Assembly: GCF_000715015.1 (NCBI RefSeq) | Contig: NZ_JMIW01000001.1 | Coordinates: 682,001-746,000, forward strand | Length of the DNA: 64,000 nt | Reading direction: 5' to 3' | Origin: Erythrobacter longus | GTDB taxonomy: Bacteria; Pseudomonadota; Alphaproteobacteria; Sphingomonadales; Sphingomonadaceae | Shown here: piece by piece, positions 26,571 to 35,765 of the stretch | How the letters are laid out: every line of letters begins with the position of its first letter | How positions within the stretch are numbered: the first letter of the stretch is position 1 | Program-made: the position numbers and the translations under genes | The notes under the pieces: model-generated | What the model was told of the DNA's origin: nothing | Databases searched by the model: none | What the model saw: only the letters and a program-made list of their open reading frames with translations

Positions 26571-27824
26571 ATGGCAGATACGAACCTAATGACTATTCCC
26601 GGACAAGTTGATCCGGTTCCCGTCGCGCGTGACATCACGCCGCGCGAAGATGGCCGTCTTGACCTTATGGGCGTTTCTCGTGCGCGCATCTGTGAGATTT
26701 TTGTAGAAGCGGGCCTTGATCCGCGTCAGGCAAAGCTGCGGTCCAAACAGGTCTATCACTGGATTTATCACCGCGGCGTCACCGACTTTGACGCTATGAC
26801 TGATATTTCCAAGACAATGCGCCCGTGGCTCAGCGAACGGTTTGTGATCGGCAGGCCCCATGTGGTTGAGGCGCAGCATTCATCGGATGGCACCCGCAAA
26901 TGGCTGCTTCAGACCGATGACGGCCATGATTTTGAAATGGTGTTTATTCCCGACGCAGATCGCGGGACGCTGTGCGTATCCTCTCAAGTGGGCTGCACGT
27001 TGAATTGCACCTTCTGTCACACCGGCACCATGCGTCTTGTTCGCAATCTCACCCCGGGGGAGATTGTCGGACAGGTGATGCTGGCCCGTGATGCCCTTGG
27101 CGAGTGGCCCAAAGGCGTCATGGACGGCCTCGATGAGGCGGAGGATGCCGGTGACTACACATCTGATGGCCGCCTGCTCACCAACATCGTCATGATGGGC
27201 ATGGGCGAGCCGCTCTACAACTTCGACTATGTTCGCGACGCGTTGAAGCTGGTGATGGATGGCGAAGGTCTTGCCCTGTCAAAGCGCCGGATAACCCTGT
27301 CCACCAGCGGCGTCATCCCAGCGATGGAGCGTTGCGGTGAGGAAATCGGCGTCAATCTCGCGGTGTCGCTCCATGCCGTTAACAAGGAAGTGCGCGACGA
27401 GATCGTGCCCTTGAACAAGAAATACGGGATCGAAGACCTGCTACAGGCATGTGCCGACTATCCCGGCGCCTCCAACGCGCGGCGGATTACGTTTGAATAT
27501 GTGATGCTCAAAGACAAGAACGACTCAGATGAAGACGCGCATGAGCTTGTCCGTCTTCTCAAAAAGTTCAATTTGCCTGCCAAGGTGAACCTTATCCCCT
27601 TCAACCCGTGGCCAGGCGCAGAATATGAATGCTCGACGCCTGAACGGATCAGGGCATTCAGCAACATCGTATTCGAAGGCGGCATCAGCGCGCCGGTTCG
27701 CACCCCTCGTGGCCGCGATATCGATGCAGCATGCGGGCAATTGAAGACGGCGGCGCAGAAAAAGAGCCGGGCGCAAAGAGATCGTGAAGAGCTCGACCGA
27801 GAGGCGGCAGCACAAACAGGTTAG
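26571..27824 (+). CDS. rlmN: 23S rRNA/tRNA adenine-C2 methyltransferase RlmN
   Basis: A 417-residue radical SAM methylase that modifies A2503 of 23S rRNA and A37 of some tRNAs. The radical SAM cluster motif C-x3-C-x2-C is in [13 protein letters not shown]. Other signatures are [46 protein letters not shown] and the C-terminal [16 protein letters not shown], which bears the methyl-carrying Cys. The length includes a modest charged C-terminal extension. Confidence 0.96.
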   Translation: MADTNLMTIPGQVDPVPVARDITPREDGRLDLMGVSRARICEIFVEAGLDPRQAKLRSKQVYHWIYHRGVTDFDAMTDISKTMRPWLSERFVIGRPHVVEAQHSSDGTRKWLLQTDDGHDFEMVFIPDADRGTLCVSSQVGCTLNCTFCHTGTMRLVRNLTPGEIVGQVMLARDALGEWPKGVMDGLDEAEDAGDYTSDGRLLTNIVMMGMGEPLYNFDYVRDALKLVMDGEGLALSKRRITLSTSGVIPAMERCGEEIGVNLAVSLHAVNKEVRDEIVPLNKKYGIEDLLQACADYPGASNARRITFEYVMLKDKNDSDEDAHELVRLLKKFNLPAKVNLIPFNPWPGAEYECSTPERIRAFSNIVFEGGISAPVRTPRGRDIDAACGQLKTAAQKKSRAQRDREELDREAAAQTG

Positions 27825-27841
27825 TCAGGAAGGACCCTTGA

Positions 27842-28759
27842 ATGACGAGTGATCTTGACAAGGCAATGGCCATTATCGGGCAGTCTCAGCAGACAATAAA
27901 TGCGCAGCTGGTTGAAGAATTTGGCGAAGAGGACGACTTCGGTGAATTCGATCCCTCTAGCCTTCCACGCACCGGGTGGTTTATCGACAATGACCACCCG
28001 CAACTGCGTGCTTCCCACCTTGGAGATGTGCTGGCGCTTGACTATTACGGTCCTGATTATGGACCAGGATGGGATGCGTTGCTCAAGACCCTTTGTGAGC
28101 CGGAAGTCGCCAGAACCCTGGGCAGTTTGCGCATCGGTGGGCCAGATCAAGGCGCAAATGGCTCGCGCATCTACATGTTCGAGGATGTCATCAGCAGCGA
28201 TGTAACATTCCCGAATTTGAGTACCCTGTGGATTAGACCAACCGACCCGGGCGATCACAACTGCAGCTATCTTGAGGATGGCGAACTAGAGGCAATGCTA
28301 TCACAAATGCCTAGTCTGCAGTTGGTTACATTGCCTCAACCACTTGATCTTACCAAGCTGAAAACGCGGTTGGAGAAGCTTGAGTATCTCGAATGCGCAT
28401 CAACTTACAGGCATTATCATTTCATCACAGGGCTTGCCGAAAGCGACCTTTTTCCAGCCCTCACTTTCCTGGATTTTGGCGACTCTTGGGGAGCATGGAA
28501 TTCACTTCAAGAGCTCGCTCAAGGCGATGTCGCGGCGACTTCCTTTGCCGACTATGAGAAACTTGCGCGATCCGTGGTCGGCGAGCGCATGCGAGGCCTA
28601 AGGCTGCGAAACGCCCGGCTCAGCAAGGCAGAGTATCAGAAGCTGCAGGCGATCAGGCCAGACTGGCAGTTCAGTGTCGTTCTCGCCCCGCCTCACGTCT
28701 ATGTGTCGCATTGGGATAAGACGGATTTCCCTTACGAGCACCTTTTGGTCGAGAAATAG
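27842..28759 (+). CDS. Unknown protein with leucine-rich-repeat character
   Basis: A 305-residue cytoplasmic protein with no signal peptide. Repeated segments of the form L-x-x-L-x-I/L (TLGSLRIGG, FPNLSTLWIRP, MPSLQLVTLPQ, LEKLEYLECA, FPALTFLDFGD, MRGLRLRNARLS) look like irregular leucine-rich repeats, reminiscent of the STM4015-type family. It ends with two aromatic-rich segments (HVYVSHWDKTDFPYEHLL). It follows rlmN by 17 bases and precedes a methyltransferase by 9, so it is probably in the same transcript. Base composition looks somewhat more AT-rich than its neighbours. Confidence 0.65.
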   Translation: MTSDLDKAMAIIGQSQQTINAQLVEEFGEEDDFGEFDPSSLPRTGWFIDNDHPQLRASHLGDVLALDYYGPDYGPGWDALLKTLCEPEVARTLGSLRIGGPDQGANGSRIYMFEDVISSDVTFPNLSTLWIRPTDPGDHNCSYLEDGELEAMLSQMPSLQLVTLPQPLDLTKLKTRLEKLEYLECASTYRHYHFITGLAESDLFPALTFLDFGDSWGAWNSLQELAQGDVAATSFADYEKLARSVVGERMRGLRLRNARLSKAEYQKLQAIRPDWQFSVVLAPPHVYVSHWDKTDFPYEHLLVEK

Positions 28760-28768
28760 CATCATCCA

Positions 28769-29377
28769 ATGCCAGAAATCGATCCGGCCACTTTTGACTT
28801 CTACCAGTCTCAGGCTCCGCATTTCTCATTGAGCAGCGCCGCCGCGCATTCGCGCCATTTGGATGGGTTTCTTGATCGCCTACCCGAGGGCGCTCGTGTG
28901 TTAGAGCTTGGATGTGGAGCAGGCCGCGATGCTGCGCGCATCAAAGAGCGTGGCTTTGACCTAGATGCAACCGACGGCATTCCGGCAATGGTTGCCAAGG
29001 CCAATGAACGCCATGACGTTAATGCGCGTTTGTTGCCTTTCGATCAACTGGAGGCACACGGAGAATATAATGCAGTCTGGGCGCACGCCTGCCTGCTTCA
29101 TTGCCCGCGCGCAGAGCTACCCCACGTCCTTGCCCGCATTCACCGCGCCCTGCGGCCCGGAGGATATCATTATGCGAGCTACAAATTGGGCGATGGAGAG
29201 GCCAAAAGTGACGGACGCGACTTGCTGGGCCGATTGCACAATTTCCCCTCGTCCGATTGGTTGATCCAAACCTATGATGAAGCCGCGTTTGAGCGCGTTG
29301 ACAGCGAAGTCTTTGCAGGCAAAGCCAGCGATGGAACACAGCGCGACTGGTTGGCCGTCACGGTGAGGAAGATTTGA
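28769..29377 (+). CDS. Class I SAM-dependent methyltransferase
   Basis: A 202-residue single-domain methyltransferase. Motif I is VLELGCGAGRDAARIKERG, the acidic end of beta-2 is DLDATDG, and the post-I region has LPFDQLEAHGEYNAVWAHACLLH, where the HA-LLH string is usual for a Methyltransf_11/25-like enzyme. The substrate cannot be inferred. Its TGA stop overlaps the TTG start of the MOSC gene, implying translational coupling. Confidence 0.86.
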   Translation: MPEIDPATFDFYQSQAPHFSLSSAAAHSRHLDGFLDRLPEGARVLELGCGAGRDAARIKERGFDLDATDGIPAMVAKANERHDVNARLLPFDQLEAHGEYNAVWAHACLLHCPRAELPHVLARIHRALRPGGYHYASYKLGDGEAKSDGRDLLGRLHNFPSSDWLIQTYDEAAFERVDSEVFAGKASDGTQRDWLAVTVRKI

Positions 29378-30036
29378 AACGCACGCTCGAAGCAATCTGC
29401 ACCGGCACCGCCCGCCCCTTTAATGGCGCGGAACTGAGCGCATTTTTAAAACGCCCGCGCGAGGGCGTGGTGCAAATCCTTGAAGAAGGCCTCGCACCCG
29501 ACGAACAGGCCGACCGCAAGAACCACGGCGGGCCGGATATGGCGGTGCATCTTTATCCGCTTGCACACCATGATTTCTGGCGCGAGAAAATCGGCGCGAT
29601 TGATCTGCTCGATGAACCGGGCGCATTTGGTTCTAACCTTGCCATAAGCGACCTTGTGGAAACGCAGGTTCACATTGGCGACCGCTTCAGACTTGGCACC
29701 GCGCTGCTGGAGGTCAGCCAGCCGCGCAAACCATGTTGGAAGATCGAACACCGTTTTGGCGCAGCTTTAGGCGACCCGGACACATCAAAAGGCATGGTCG
29801 CAACCATCGTTAAAACCGCGCGGTGCGGATGGTACTTTCGCGTCCTCGAAATTGGCGAGGCCGAGGCGGGCGATGTTCTGGAACGCGTGGAAACTGGCAA
29901 CCAGGACTGGACCATTGCGCGCGCCTCTTTCGCCTTGCACGCTGGGAAGGGTTCACAGCAAGACTACGCTGAGCTTGCAGCAATAGAAGCCTTGTCACCT
30001 AAAGAGCGCTCAAGGGCACGCGCGAAACTTGCGTAA
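29374..30036 (+). CDS. MOSC domain protein, YiiM-like
   Basis: A 220-residue protein with a TTG start overlapping the previous stop. It shows the YiiM arrangement: DRKNHGGPDMAVHLYPLAHHDFW at about 50-72, PGAFGSNLAISDL, and SQPRKPCWKIEHRFG, which carries the conserved Cys of the MOSC sulfur-carrier domain. A helical 3-alpha segment follows at the C-terminus. YiiM-type enzymes use molybdenum cofactor to reduce N-hydroxylated compounds such as 6-hydroxylaminopurine. Confidence 0.88.
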   Translation: MKRTLEAICTGTARPFNGAELSAFLKRPREGVVQILEEGLAPDEQADRKNHGGPDMAVHLYPLAHHDFWREKIGAIDLLDEPGAFGSNLAISDLVETQVHIGDRFRLGTALLEVSQPRKPCWKIEHRFGAALGDPDTSKGMVATIVKTARCGWYFRVLEIGEAEAGDVLERVETGNQDWTIARASFALHAGKGSQQDYAELAAIEALSPKERSRARAKLA

Positions 30037-30178
30037 AAACGAACGCACGCACCATTTGGTCGCAGGCGGCAATCGCTTCGTCTCTAAACACGGATTCCAA
30101 CGCGTCGTTCATCTGGCGTTCGCCTTTGATGAACGAAATACCGATTCACGCCCATGAGGGGCTTGAAAGGAAACGCCG

Positions 30179-30628
30179 ATGAAAACTGTTGCTATGATTG
30201 CCATGACAGGCTCACTCGCCGCTTTGAGCGTGCCCGCACAGGCCGCCGAGATTGCCCCTGCATCAACCGCTCCACTGATCGATATGAGCCTGACATCCCA
30301 CTATGCGGATGATGACTGGGATGATGATGATCGAGATTATCGTCGGGGTCGCGGCTACTATAATGACCGGGTCTATGACCGGGACGGACGTTATCGCGAA
30401 CCGCGCCGCCTTCGCAGCCGTGATCGCGTCTGGAGAGGCCGCGATGGCCGTTATTATTGCAAACGCGATAATGGAACGACCGGTCTTGTCATCGGCGCAG
30501 GCGTTGGAGCGCTTCTTGGACGCACGATCGATACACGCGGCGACCGTACCGTGGGCACACTGCTTGGCGGTGCACTAGGAGCGGTTCTGGGCCGGGAGCT
30601 CGACCGCGGCGATGTTCGCTGCCGCTAA
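30179..30628 (+). CDS. Exported glycine-zipper 2TM protein
   Basis: A 149-residue secreted or outer-membrane-associated protein. The signal peptide ends at PAQAA. An Asp-rich stretch (ADDDWDDDDRDY) and an Arg/Tyr-rich linker follow, then the C-terminal glycine zipper GLVIGAGVGALLGRTID...GTLLGGALGAVLGREL, similar to the Rickettsia 17-kDa antigen family. Such proteins are often envelope-stress related, but no role is proven. A terminator follows at 30651. Confidence 0.8.
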   Translation: MKTVAMIAMTGSLAALSVPAQAAEIAPASTAPLIDMSLTSHYADDDWDDDDRDYRRGRGYYNDRVYDRDGRYREPRRLRSRDRVWRGRDGRYYCKRDNGTTGLVIGAGVGALLGRTIDTRGDRTVGTLLGGALGAVLGRELDRGDVRCR

Positions 30629-30645
30629 ACGCTGCTAAACATGAC

Positions 30646-30698
30646 AAAAAGGGACGTACGTTCAGGCGCTAAGGCGCTCAGGCGAGCGTCCCTTTTTT
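30646..30698. terminator. Bidirectional terminator between convergent genes
   Basis: AAAAAGGGACG (30646-30656) pairs with CGTCCCTTTTTT (30687-30698), giving a stem flanked by As and Ts on both sides. It can end the glycine-zipper transcript and also the phzF transcript, whose last codons it contains. Confidence 0.8.
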
Positions 30699-31517
30699 GC
30701 TGACGATCTGGCACCGTCCTCCAATCCAGACATCGCCGTTTGCATCCTGCTCACACAAGACCAGTCCGTTCGCGCCGATCTTTCGCCCCTGCCCTGCACG
30801 GTATGAACCTGTTGCGAGGCCGGTGCCAAACAAATGGATCGCGACGCCTGCGTTAAAGCTACCCGTCACAGGGTCTTCGGTCAGGCGTTCGTGGGTATCG
30901 GCAAAGAATGCTCGCAATTCCCAATCGCGTTCAAATCCGGCCTCATGCGGGCCAGCGACTCCAATATCAGTGCCAAGCGGAGCCTTGGAAGCAGGCGTGG
31001 CTGCAAGCACATCTTCGGCGGATTTCAGGCGCAAAAGCTGCCATTTGGGGCCATTCACCACATGCACCGCCTCGACAAGTGACGCTTCGTCAATGCCCGT
31101 CGTGGCAATCGCAAAAGCACGCTCATCATCGGTTAGCGGTTCGTATTTCAGAAGCTCTGGCGCTTTGAAGGCAAGGTTGTTGCCGTCCACGCGCACTTCG
31201 ACAAGGCCGATCCCGCATTCCTGCACCACGGTTCCTTCGCGCGCCGGTTTCCCGCCAGCGGCAAGCCACGAATGGCACGATCCCAAGGTCGGATGCCCCG
31301 CAAAAGGAAGCTCACCGCCGGGATAGAAAATGCGCACACGGTAGTCCGCCCCGGGCGCCGTGGGTGGCAGCAGAAAAGTTGTCTCCGAAAAGCCTAGCCA
31401 ATTGGTGAAGGCCTGCATTTCCTCCGGTGACAGATTGTCGCCGCCATGGACCACGCCCAAAGGGTTGCCCGACAAAGGGCCATCACAAAACACATCGACC
31501 AGATCGCAGGTTGGCAA
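30678..31517 (-). CDS. PhzF family isomerase-like protein
   Basis: A protein of about 279 residues with the PhzF/diaminopimelate epimerase fold. Signatures are VFCDGPLSGNPLGVV near the N-terminus, LGFSETTFLLPP carrying the catalytic Glu of PhzF, and GGELPFAGHPTLGSCH. The TTG at 31517 is preferred because AGGAG lies 6 bases upstream and the protein then begins at the family N-terminus. An ATG at 31547 would add ten polar residues. No other phenazine gene is nearby, so it is an orphan family member of unknown substrate. Confidence 0.88.
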   Translation of the reverse strand: MPTCDLVDVFCDGPLSGNPLGVVHGGDNLSPEEMQAFTNWLGFSETTFLLPPTAPGADYRVRIFYPGGELPFAGHPTLGSCHSWLAAGGKPAREGTVVQECGIGLVEVRVDGNNLAFKAPELLKYEPLTDDERAFAIATTGIDEASLVEAVHVVNGPKWQLLRLKSAEDVLAATPASKAPLGTDIGVAGPHEAGFERDWELRAFFADTHERLTEDPVTGSFNAGVAIHLFGTGLATGSYRAGQGRKIGANGLVLCEQDANGDVWIGGRCQIVSKKGTLA

Positions 31518-31591
31518 CTTTCTCTCCTCTTCTTCGTATTGCCTCATGTGGCACCGAAGCACAGCTAGGCAAGACGAGAATTTTCTGCTCC

Positions 31592-32362
31592 ATGACATCC
31601 ATGCAAAAGCCAGCCGTTCTGATCACCGGAAGCGCCACGCGCATTGGCGCCGAAATCGCGAAAGGGTTCGCGGCGTCGGGCTGGCATGTGGTGATCCATC
31701 ACCTTACCTCGCATGATGAGGCAGAGGCTTTGGCCGCCTCCTTGCCTTCGGCTGAAACTGTTTCCTGTGATCTCAGCGACGAGACGGCATCGACCGGGAT
31801 GATCGAAGACCTCGCCGCGTGTCTTCCCGGATTTCGCTGCCTTGTGAACTCGGCGTCGATTTTTCACTATGACAGTGCAACCAAACCCGACGCCGATACG
31901 AACCGGCAAGCAATGCAAGTGAACGCGCTGACCCCTGCCCTGATGACGCGGGCCTTTCTCGACATCGCGAAAGGTGATGCGCCTTTGTGCGCGATCCAGG
32001 TGACCGATATGAAGATCGAGAACCCCAATCCTGATTTCTTCAGCTACACCATGTCGAAACACGCGCTTGCTTCAACGATCGAGATGTTTGCGATGGAAGC
32101 AGGCGACACAGCGCGCGTCTATGGCATTGCTCCCGGAGCAATCCTGGCAAGCCATGATCAGACCGAGGATGAGACCGAAACTTCGCACCGCCTTAACTTG
32201 CTAGGACGCAAGACGGGCGCGGATGAGATTGTGGATGCAGCGCTGTTCCTGAGCACAGGTACGCTTAAAAGCGGCTCCACACTCTTCATCGACAGCGGTC
32301 AGCACCTGCTATCCCAGCCGCGCGATGTGATTTATCTGGCGCGTGAGCGGCAGCAGGCATGA
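31592..32362 (+). CDS. Short-chain dehydrogenase/reductase (FolM/pteridine-reductase-like)
   Basis: A 256-residue Rossmann-fold oxidoreductase. The cofactor motif VLITGSATRIGAEIAKGF has the Arg after the TGxxx that is usual for NADPH-using pteridine reductases and FolM. The catalytic Y-x3-K is in FFSYTMSKHALAS, with GIAPGAIL after it. The substrate is likely a pterin or quinonoid compound but unproven. It is divergent from phzF and overlaps the cytochrome b gene by 4 bases (ATGA), so it is the first gene of a three-gene operon. Confidence 0.85.
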   Translation: MTSMQKPAVLITGSATRIGAEIAKGFAASGWHVVIHHLTSHDEAEALAASLPSAETVSCDLSDETASTGMIEDLAACLPGFRCLVNSASIFHYDSATKPDADTNRQAMQVNALTPALMTRAFLDIAKGDAPLCAIQVTDMKIENPNPDFFSYTMSKHALASTIEMFAMEAGDTARVYGIAPGAILASHDQTEDETETSHRLNLLGRKTGADEIVDAALFLSTGTLKSGSTLFIDSGQHLLSQPRDVIYLARERQQA

Positions 32363-33036
32363 AGCGTCACGCCCTCACGACCCGGCTTTGGCATTGGGTG
32401 AATGCGATCGCCTTCATCGTGCTATTTATGTCGGGCCTCAATATCTCCAACGCGCACCGGTTTTTATACTGGGGCGATTATGGCTTTGATCCCGCAGACG
32501 CATGGCTGGTGGTTCAACGCTTCCCTGCATGGATGACCATCCCTCAGCGCTATGACCTTGCCGAAAGCCGCGATTGGCATAATTTGTCTGCTTGGGTGTT
32601 TGCGCTGGGTCTATTCGTCATGTGGGTGATGAGCCTTATCAACCGGCATTTTGCCCGCGATATTGCGACCACGAAGAGCGATTGGAGTCCTCGCAATTGG
32701 CTCACCGCGATTAAGGAACATGCGCGCCCAGGTGCACATGGTGACCGCTCGTACAACGCGGTTCAGAAGATCGCTTACGGTCTTGTCCTTGGCGTGGGGC
32801 TCCCGATGATGATCGCAACCGGCCTTGCGATTAGCCCGGGCTTTGAAGTCATTGCCCCATGGCTGGTCGATGTTCTGGGCGGCCGTCAAAGCGCGCGGTC
32901 GCTGCACTTCCTGTTTGCCTGGGGTCTTGCGGGATTTGTCCTTATCCATCTTGTGATGGTTCTGTGGTCGGGGCCGCTCACGCAGATCACCCGAATGATC
33001 ACCGGCGGGAAACGCTCAGGAGAGATCAATGCCTGA
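32359..33036 (+). CDS. Cytochrome b561-type membrane subunit
   Basis: A 225-residue integral membrane protein with four hydrophobic helices and His residues placed for haem ligation (TRLWHWVNAIAFIVLFMSG, WHNLSAWVFALGLFVMW, ARSLHFLFAWGLAGFVLIHL). It belongs to the cytochrome b/b6 N-terminal-like group that passes electrons between quinone and a periplasmic enzyme. It overlaps the molybdopterin oxidoreductase start by 8 bases, so the two very likely form one complex. Confidence 0.87.
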   Translation: MKRHALTTRLWHWVNAIAFIVLFMSGLNISNAHRFLYWGDYGFDPADAWLVVQRFPAWMTIPQRYDLAESRDWHNLSAWVFALGLFVMWVMSLINRHFARDIATTKSDWSPRNWLTAIKEHARPGAHGDRSYNAVQKIAYGLVLGVGLPMMIATGLAISPGFEVIAPWLVDVLGGRQSARSLHFLFAWGLAGFVLIHLVMVLWSGPLTQITRMITGGKRSGEINA

Positions 33037-33778
33037 TATTAGACGTCGCTCTTTGCTTGCCGGGATTGCCGCACTGCCTGCCGCAGGTTGCACGCAATTG
33101 GCAGAAAGCGAACCGGTGAGCGACCTGTTCGATGCCGCCGAAGATTGGCACCGCAAAGCCCATCGTACCCTCGCTTCTCGCCAAGCGCTCGCGCCCGAAT
33201 ATCCGCCCGATGAACGATCACCCGACATCAAGGGCAACGGCACGGTGCGGATCGATGATGCGAGCTACCGCGAGCAATTTGCGCAAGGCTTCCCCGATTG
33301 GCAGCTTCAGGTTCGCGGATTGGTCGAAAACCCACTCGCGCTTTCGATGGCTGACCTCAAAGCCCTGCCCCAACGCACGCAGATCACCCGCCATGACTGC
33401 GTCGAAGGATGGAGCGCGATTGCGGAGTGGAAAGGTCCCGTGCTCTCTGACCTGCTTGATGCGGCGAAGGTGAGCGAAAAGGCAAACTTCATCGTCTTTC
33501 GCTGCGCAGATGTGCTGTATGGTCGCGACTATTACGAGAGCGTCGATATGGTCGATGCCTATCACCCGCAAACCATCATCGCGCATGAGCTGAACGGAGA
33601 GCCCCTGCCCGAGAAAAACGGCGCGCCGCTGCGGGTGCGGATTGAACGGCAATTGGGGTACAAACACGCCAAATATCTGACCGCGATTGAGGCGGTGGAA
33701 AGCTTTGACGAGATCTACGGCGGCAAAGGCGGCTTTTGGGAAGATATCGGCGATTATCAGTGGTATGCGGGGATATGA
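33029..33778 (+). CDS. Periplasmic molybdopterin-dependent oxidoreductase (sulfite-oxidase fold)
   Basis: A 249-residue protein with a leader containing RRRSLLAGIAALPAAGC, which reads as both a Tat-type twin-arginine start and a lipobox ending in Cys. The Mo-pterin domain contains LQVRGLVENPLALSMADLKALP and the Mo-ligating Cys in TRHDCVEGWSAIAEWKG. The domain is short, like MsrP (YedY). With the cytochrome b gene upstream it resembles the MsrPQ layout, but the membrane partner here is a b561-type protein and the substrate is unknown. Confidence 0.87.
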   Translation: MPDIRRRSLLAGIAALPAAGCTQLAESEPVSDLFDAAEDWHRKAHRTLASRQALAPEYPPDERSPDIKGNGTVRIDDASYREQFAQGFPDWQLQVRGLVENPLALSMADLKALPQRTQITRHDCVEGWSAIAEWKGPVLSDLLDAAKVSEKANFIVFRCADVLYGRDYYESVDMVDAYHPQTIIAHELNGEPLPEKNGAPLRVRIERQLGYKHAKYLTAIEAVESFDEIYGGKGGFWEDIGDYQWYAGI

Positions 33779-33784
33779 TTGCGC

Positions 33785-34222
33785 TTACTCGGGATATTTC
33801 CGGTTCATTGCGCCCCAGCACTCGCCGATAATCTCTTCTAAAATAGCCAGATCAATATCGGCAAGCTTATTCACATACACACATGACGCGCCTGTCTTGT
33901 GCTTTCCCATTCTCTCAAGCAGCCCATCGACCTTCTTGCCCGTCGCTTCGTCGCAATACCGGCCCATGAGATAGAGCGAATGCTTGGCTTTGCGCGGGCT
34001 AAAGCCGGAGCGGCACATATCGCCCTCGCGCCCACTTTCGTATTTGTAGTGATAACAACCATATCCAATGATCGTAGGGCCCCACATCTGTGGCTCCTCG
34101 CCCGTCACCTTACGAAAGAGCGCATCAAGCAGCTTGGCATCTTCGCGTTTTGATTGAGGCTCCACAGCCTCAATGAATTCGTCAACCGACATCGTTTTCG
34201 GAAGCGTTTTGGCCTCTCCCAT
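33785..34222 (-). CDS. DUF1801 domain protein
   Basis: A 145-residue protein from the ATG at 34222 (MGEAKTLPKTMSVDEFI); an upstream start adds 17 residues unlike the family. The DUF1801/YdhG pattern is clear: REDAKLLDALFRKVTGEEPQMWGPTIIGYGCYHYKYESGREGD, followed by FSPRKAKHSLYL and the metal-site-like KHKTGASCVYVNKLADID. The function is unknown. It is convergent with the molybdoenzyme gene and divergent from the first CFA-like gene. Confidence 0.86.
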   Translation of the reverse strand: MGEAKTLPKTMSVDEFIEAVEPQSKREDAKLLDALFRKVTGEEPQMWGPTIIGYGCYHYKYESGREGDMCRSGFSPRKAKHSLYLMGRYCDEATGKKVDGLLERMGKHKTGASCVYVNKLADIDLAILEEIIGECWGAMNRKYPE

Positions 34223-34318
34223 GCTCTGCCCTCCCCATCCAAATCCCATTCTAGAATTGACAGGGTAACACATCGCACTGCAGACTTCGACAAAATGCAG
34301 AAGGGGACTGCGCGGGAT

Positions 34319-35653
34319 ATGTGGCTACTCGACAAATTCTTGGGCAAAGCGATCAAGCACGGAAAGCTGATCGTCACGGATTACCACGGGACAGAGCATT
34401 CCTATGGCCCCGGAGGAGAGTACGACCCGCTTGTCGGCGGGCGCGCCGGGCCAATCCGGATCACGCTGACAAACAAGAAGGCCGCCAATCACATTGTGCG
34501 CTATCCGCAAATGGGCGCAGGCGAGGCTTTTATGTGGGGCTGGCTGGTCGTCGAAGAGCCGCACGATATCCGCGACATGATCCTGTTCGTCACCATGAAT
34601 GCAAAGCGTTTGGGCGACAATTCTCTCAAAGCCAAAGGCCCGCTGCGCAAGGCCTTGCAGAAGATGAAGGCGGCAGTTGATGGTATAAATTTGCGCGGTT
34701 CAGCCAGAGCCAATGCCGAACACACATACAACCTCACCCGCGAATTGTACGAACGCTTCCTCGATGAAGATCGCCAGTACACCATGGCCTATTACCGCGA
34801 GGATGATCCCACCAAAACGAGCCTCGAACAGGCGCAGATGGACAAGAAGGCGCATCTTGCCGCCAAGATGTTCCTGAAGCGGCCAGAGGACAATGGCGGC
34901 AAGCCTATGCGCGTGCTCGACATTGGCTGCGGCTGGGGCGGTTTCGCGCTTTACCTCAATAAGATGTATGATTGCGAAGTCCTTGGCGTGGCGCTGGCGC
35001 CTGACCAGATCGCCTTCTCGAACGAGCGCGCGAAGGAACTTGGCGTCGATGACAAGGTCAAGTTTGAGCTGTGCGATTACCGCGATGTTGAAGGGCAGTT
35101 TGACCGTATCTCGTCCGTTGGCCTGCTCGAACATGTTGGCACTATCCACTACCCGCAATTCTTTGAGCATACGAACAGATTGCTCAAGAACGACGGCGTG
35201 ATGATTTCACACTGCTGCGGCCGCAGCGGCGCGCCGGGTTATACCGATGCCTGGACCCGCAAGTATATTTTCCCCGGCGGCTATATCCCTGCCCTTTCCG
35301 AGCTTGTCACCGAAAGCGAGAAGAACGGTTGGCAGGTGATGGACGTGGAAGCGATGCGCTATCACTACAGCCACACGCTTCAAGAATGGTACAATCGCAC
35401 GGTCATGCATCGGCAAGAGATCACCGAGATGTATGACGAGGTCTTCTACCGCATGTGGCTGTTCTATCTTGCCGGGGCTGAGCAATCATTCCGCAACGGC
35501 ACTATGGTCAATTGGCAGCTGCAATATGTGAAAGATCGCAGCGCCATCCCGATGACGCGCGAGTATCTCGAAGAGGAAAGCGCCAAACTGCGGGCACGCG
35601 GCGACATCCCCAGCTGGCGGTTTGATCCCGAGATTAAGGAAGCCGCAGAGTAA
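34319..35653 (+). CDS. Cyclopropane-fatty-acyl-phospholipid synthase-like methyltransferase, diverged copy
   Basis: A 444-residue SAM-dependent lipid methyltransferase starting at 34319 (MWLLDKFLGKAIKHGKL), which aligns with the start of the next gene. Motif I is VLDIGCGWGGFAL, and RKYIFPGGYIPALSEL and LLEHVG are retained. However, the segment that in true CFA synthases reads HYDxGNxxY...YSCAYW is here HTYNLTRELYERFL...YTMAYY, losing the conserved active-site Cys and the HYD motif. An insertion near residues 105-115 (KMKAAVDGINLRGSARA) is also present. It probably methylates lipid acyl chains with altered chemistry. Confidence 0.83.
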   Translation: MWLLDKFLGKAIKHGKLIVTDYHGTEHSYGPGGEYDPLVGGRAGPIRITLTNKKAANHIVRYPQMGAGEAFMWGWLVVEEPHDIRDMILFVTMNAKRLGDNSLKAKGPLRKALQKMKAAVDGINLRGSARANAEHTYNLTRELYERFLDEDRQYTMAYYREDDPTKTSLEQAQMDKKAHLAAKMFLKRPEDNGGKPMRVLDIGCGWGGFALYLNKMYDCEVLGVALAPDQIAFSNERAKELGVDDKVKFELCDYRDVEGQFDRISSVGLLEHVGTIHYPQFFEHTNRLLKNDGVMISHCCGRSGAPGYTDAWTRKYIFPGGYIPALSELVTESEKNGWQVMDVEAMRYHYSHTLQEWYNRTVMHRQEITEMYDEVFYRMWLFYLAGAEQSFRNGTMVNWQLQYVKDRSAIPMTREYLEEESAKLRARGDIPSWRFDPEIKEAAE

Positions 35654-35765
35654 CCGCTTGCCGCAAGCTATCTGTCGCTGGTCCGACATAGCCTTCGCAA
35701 AGCTTGCTTGATGCCACCAATGCTCTCACGGTAACCTTTCAGAAGAGGGAGCCGAATGGGAGACC

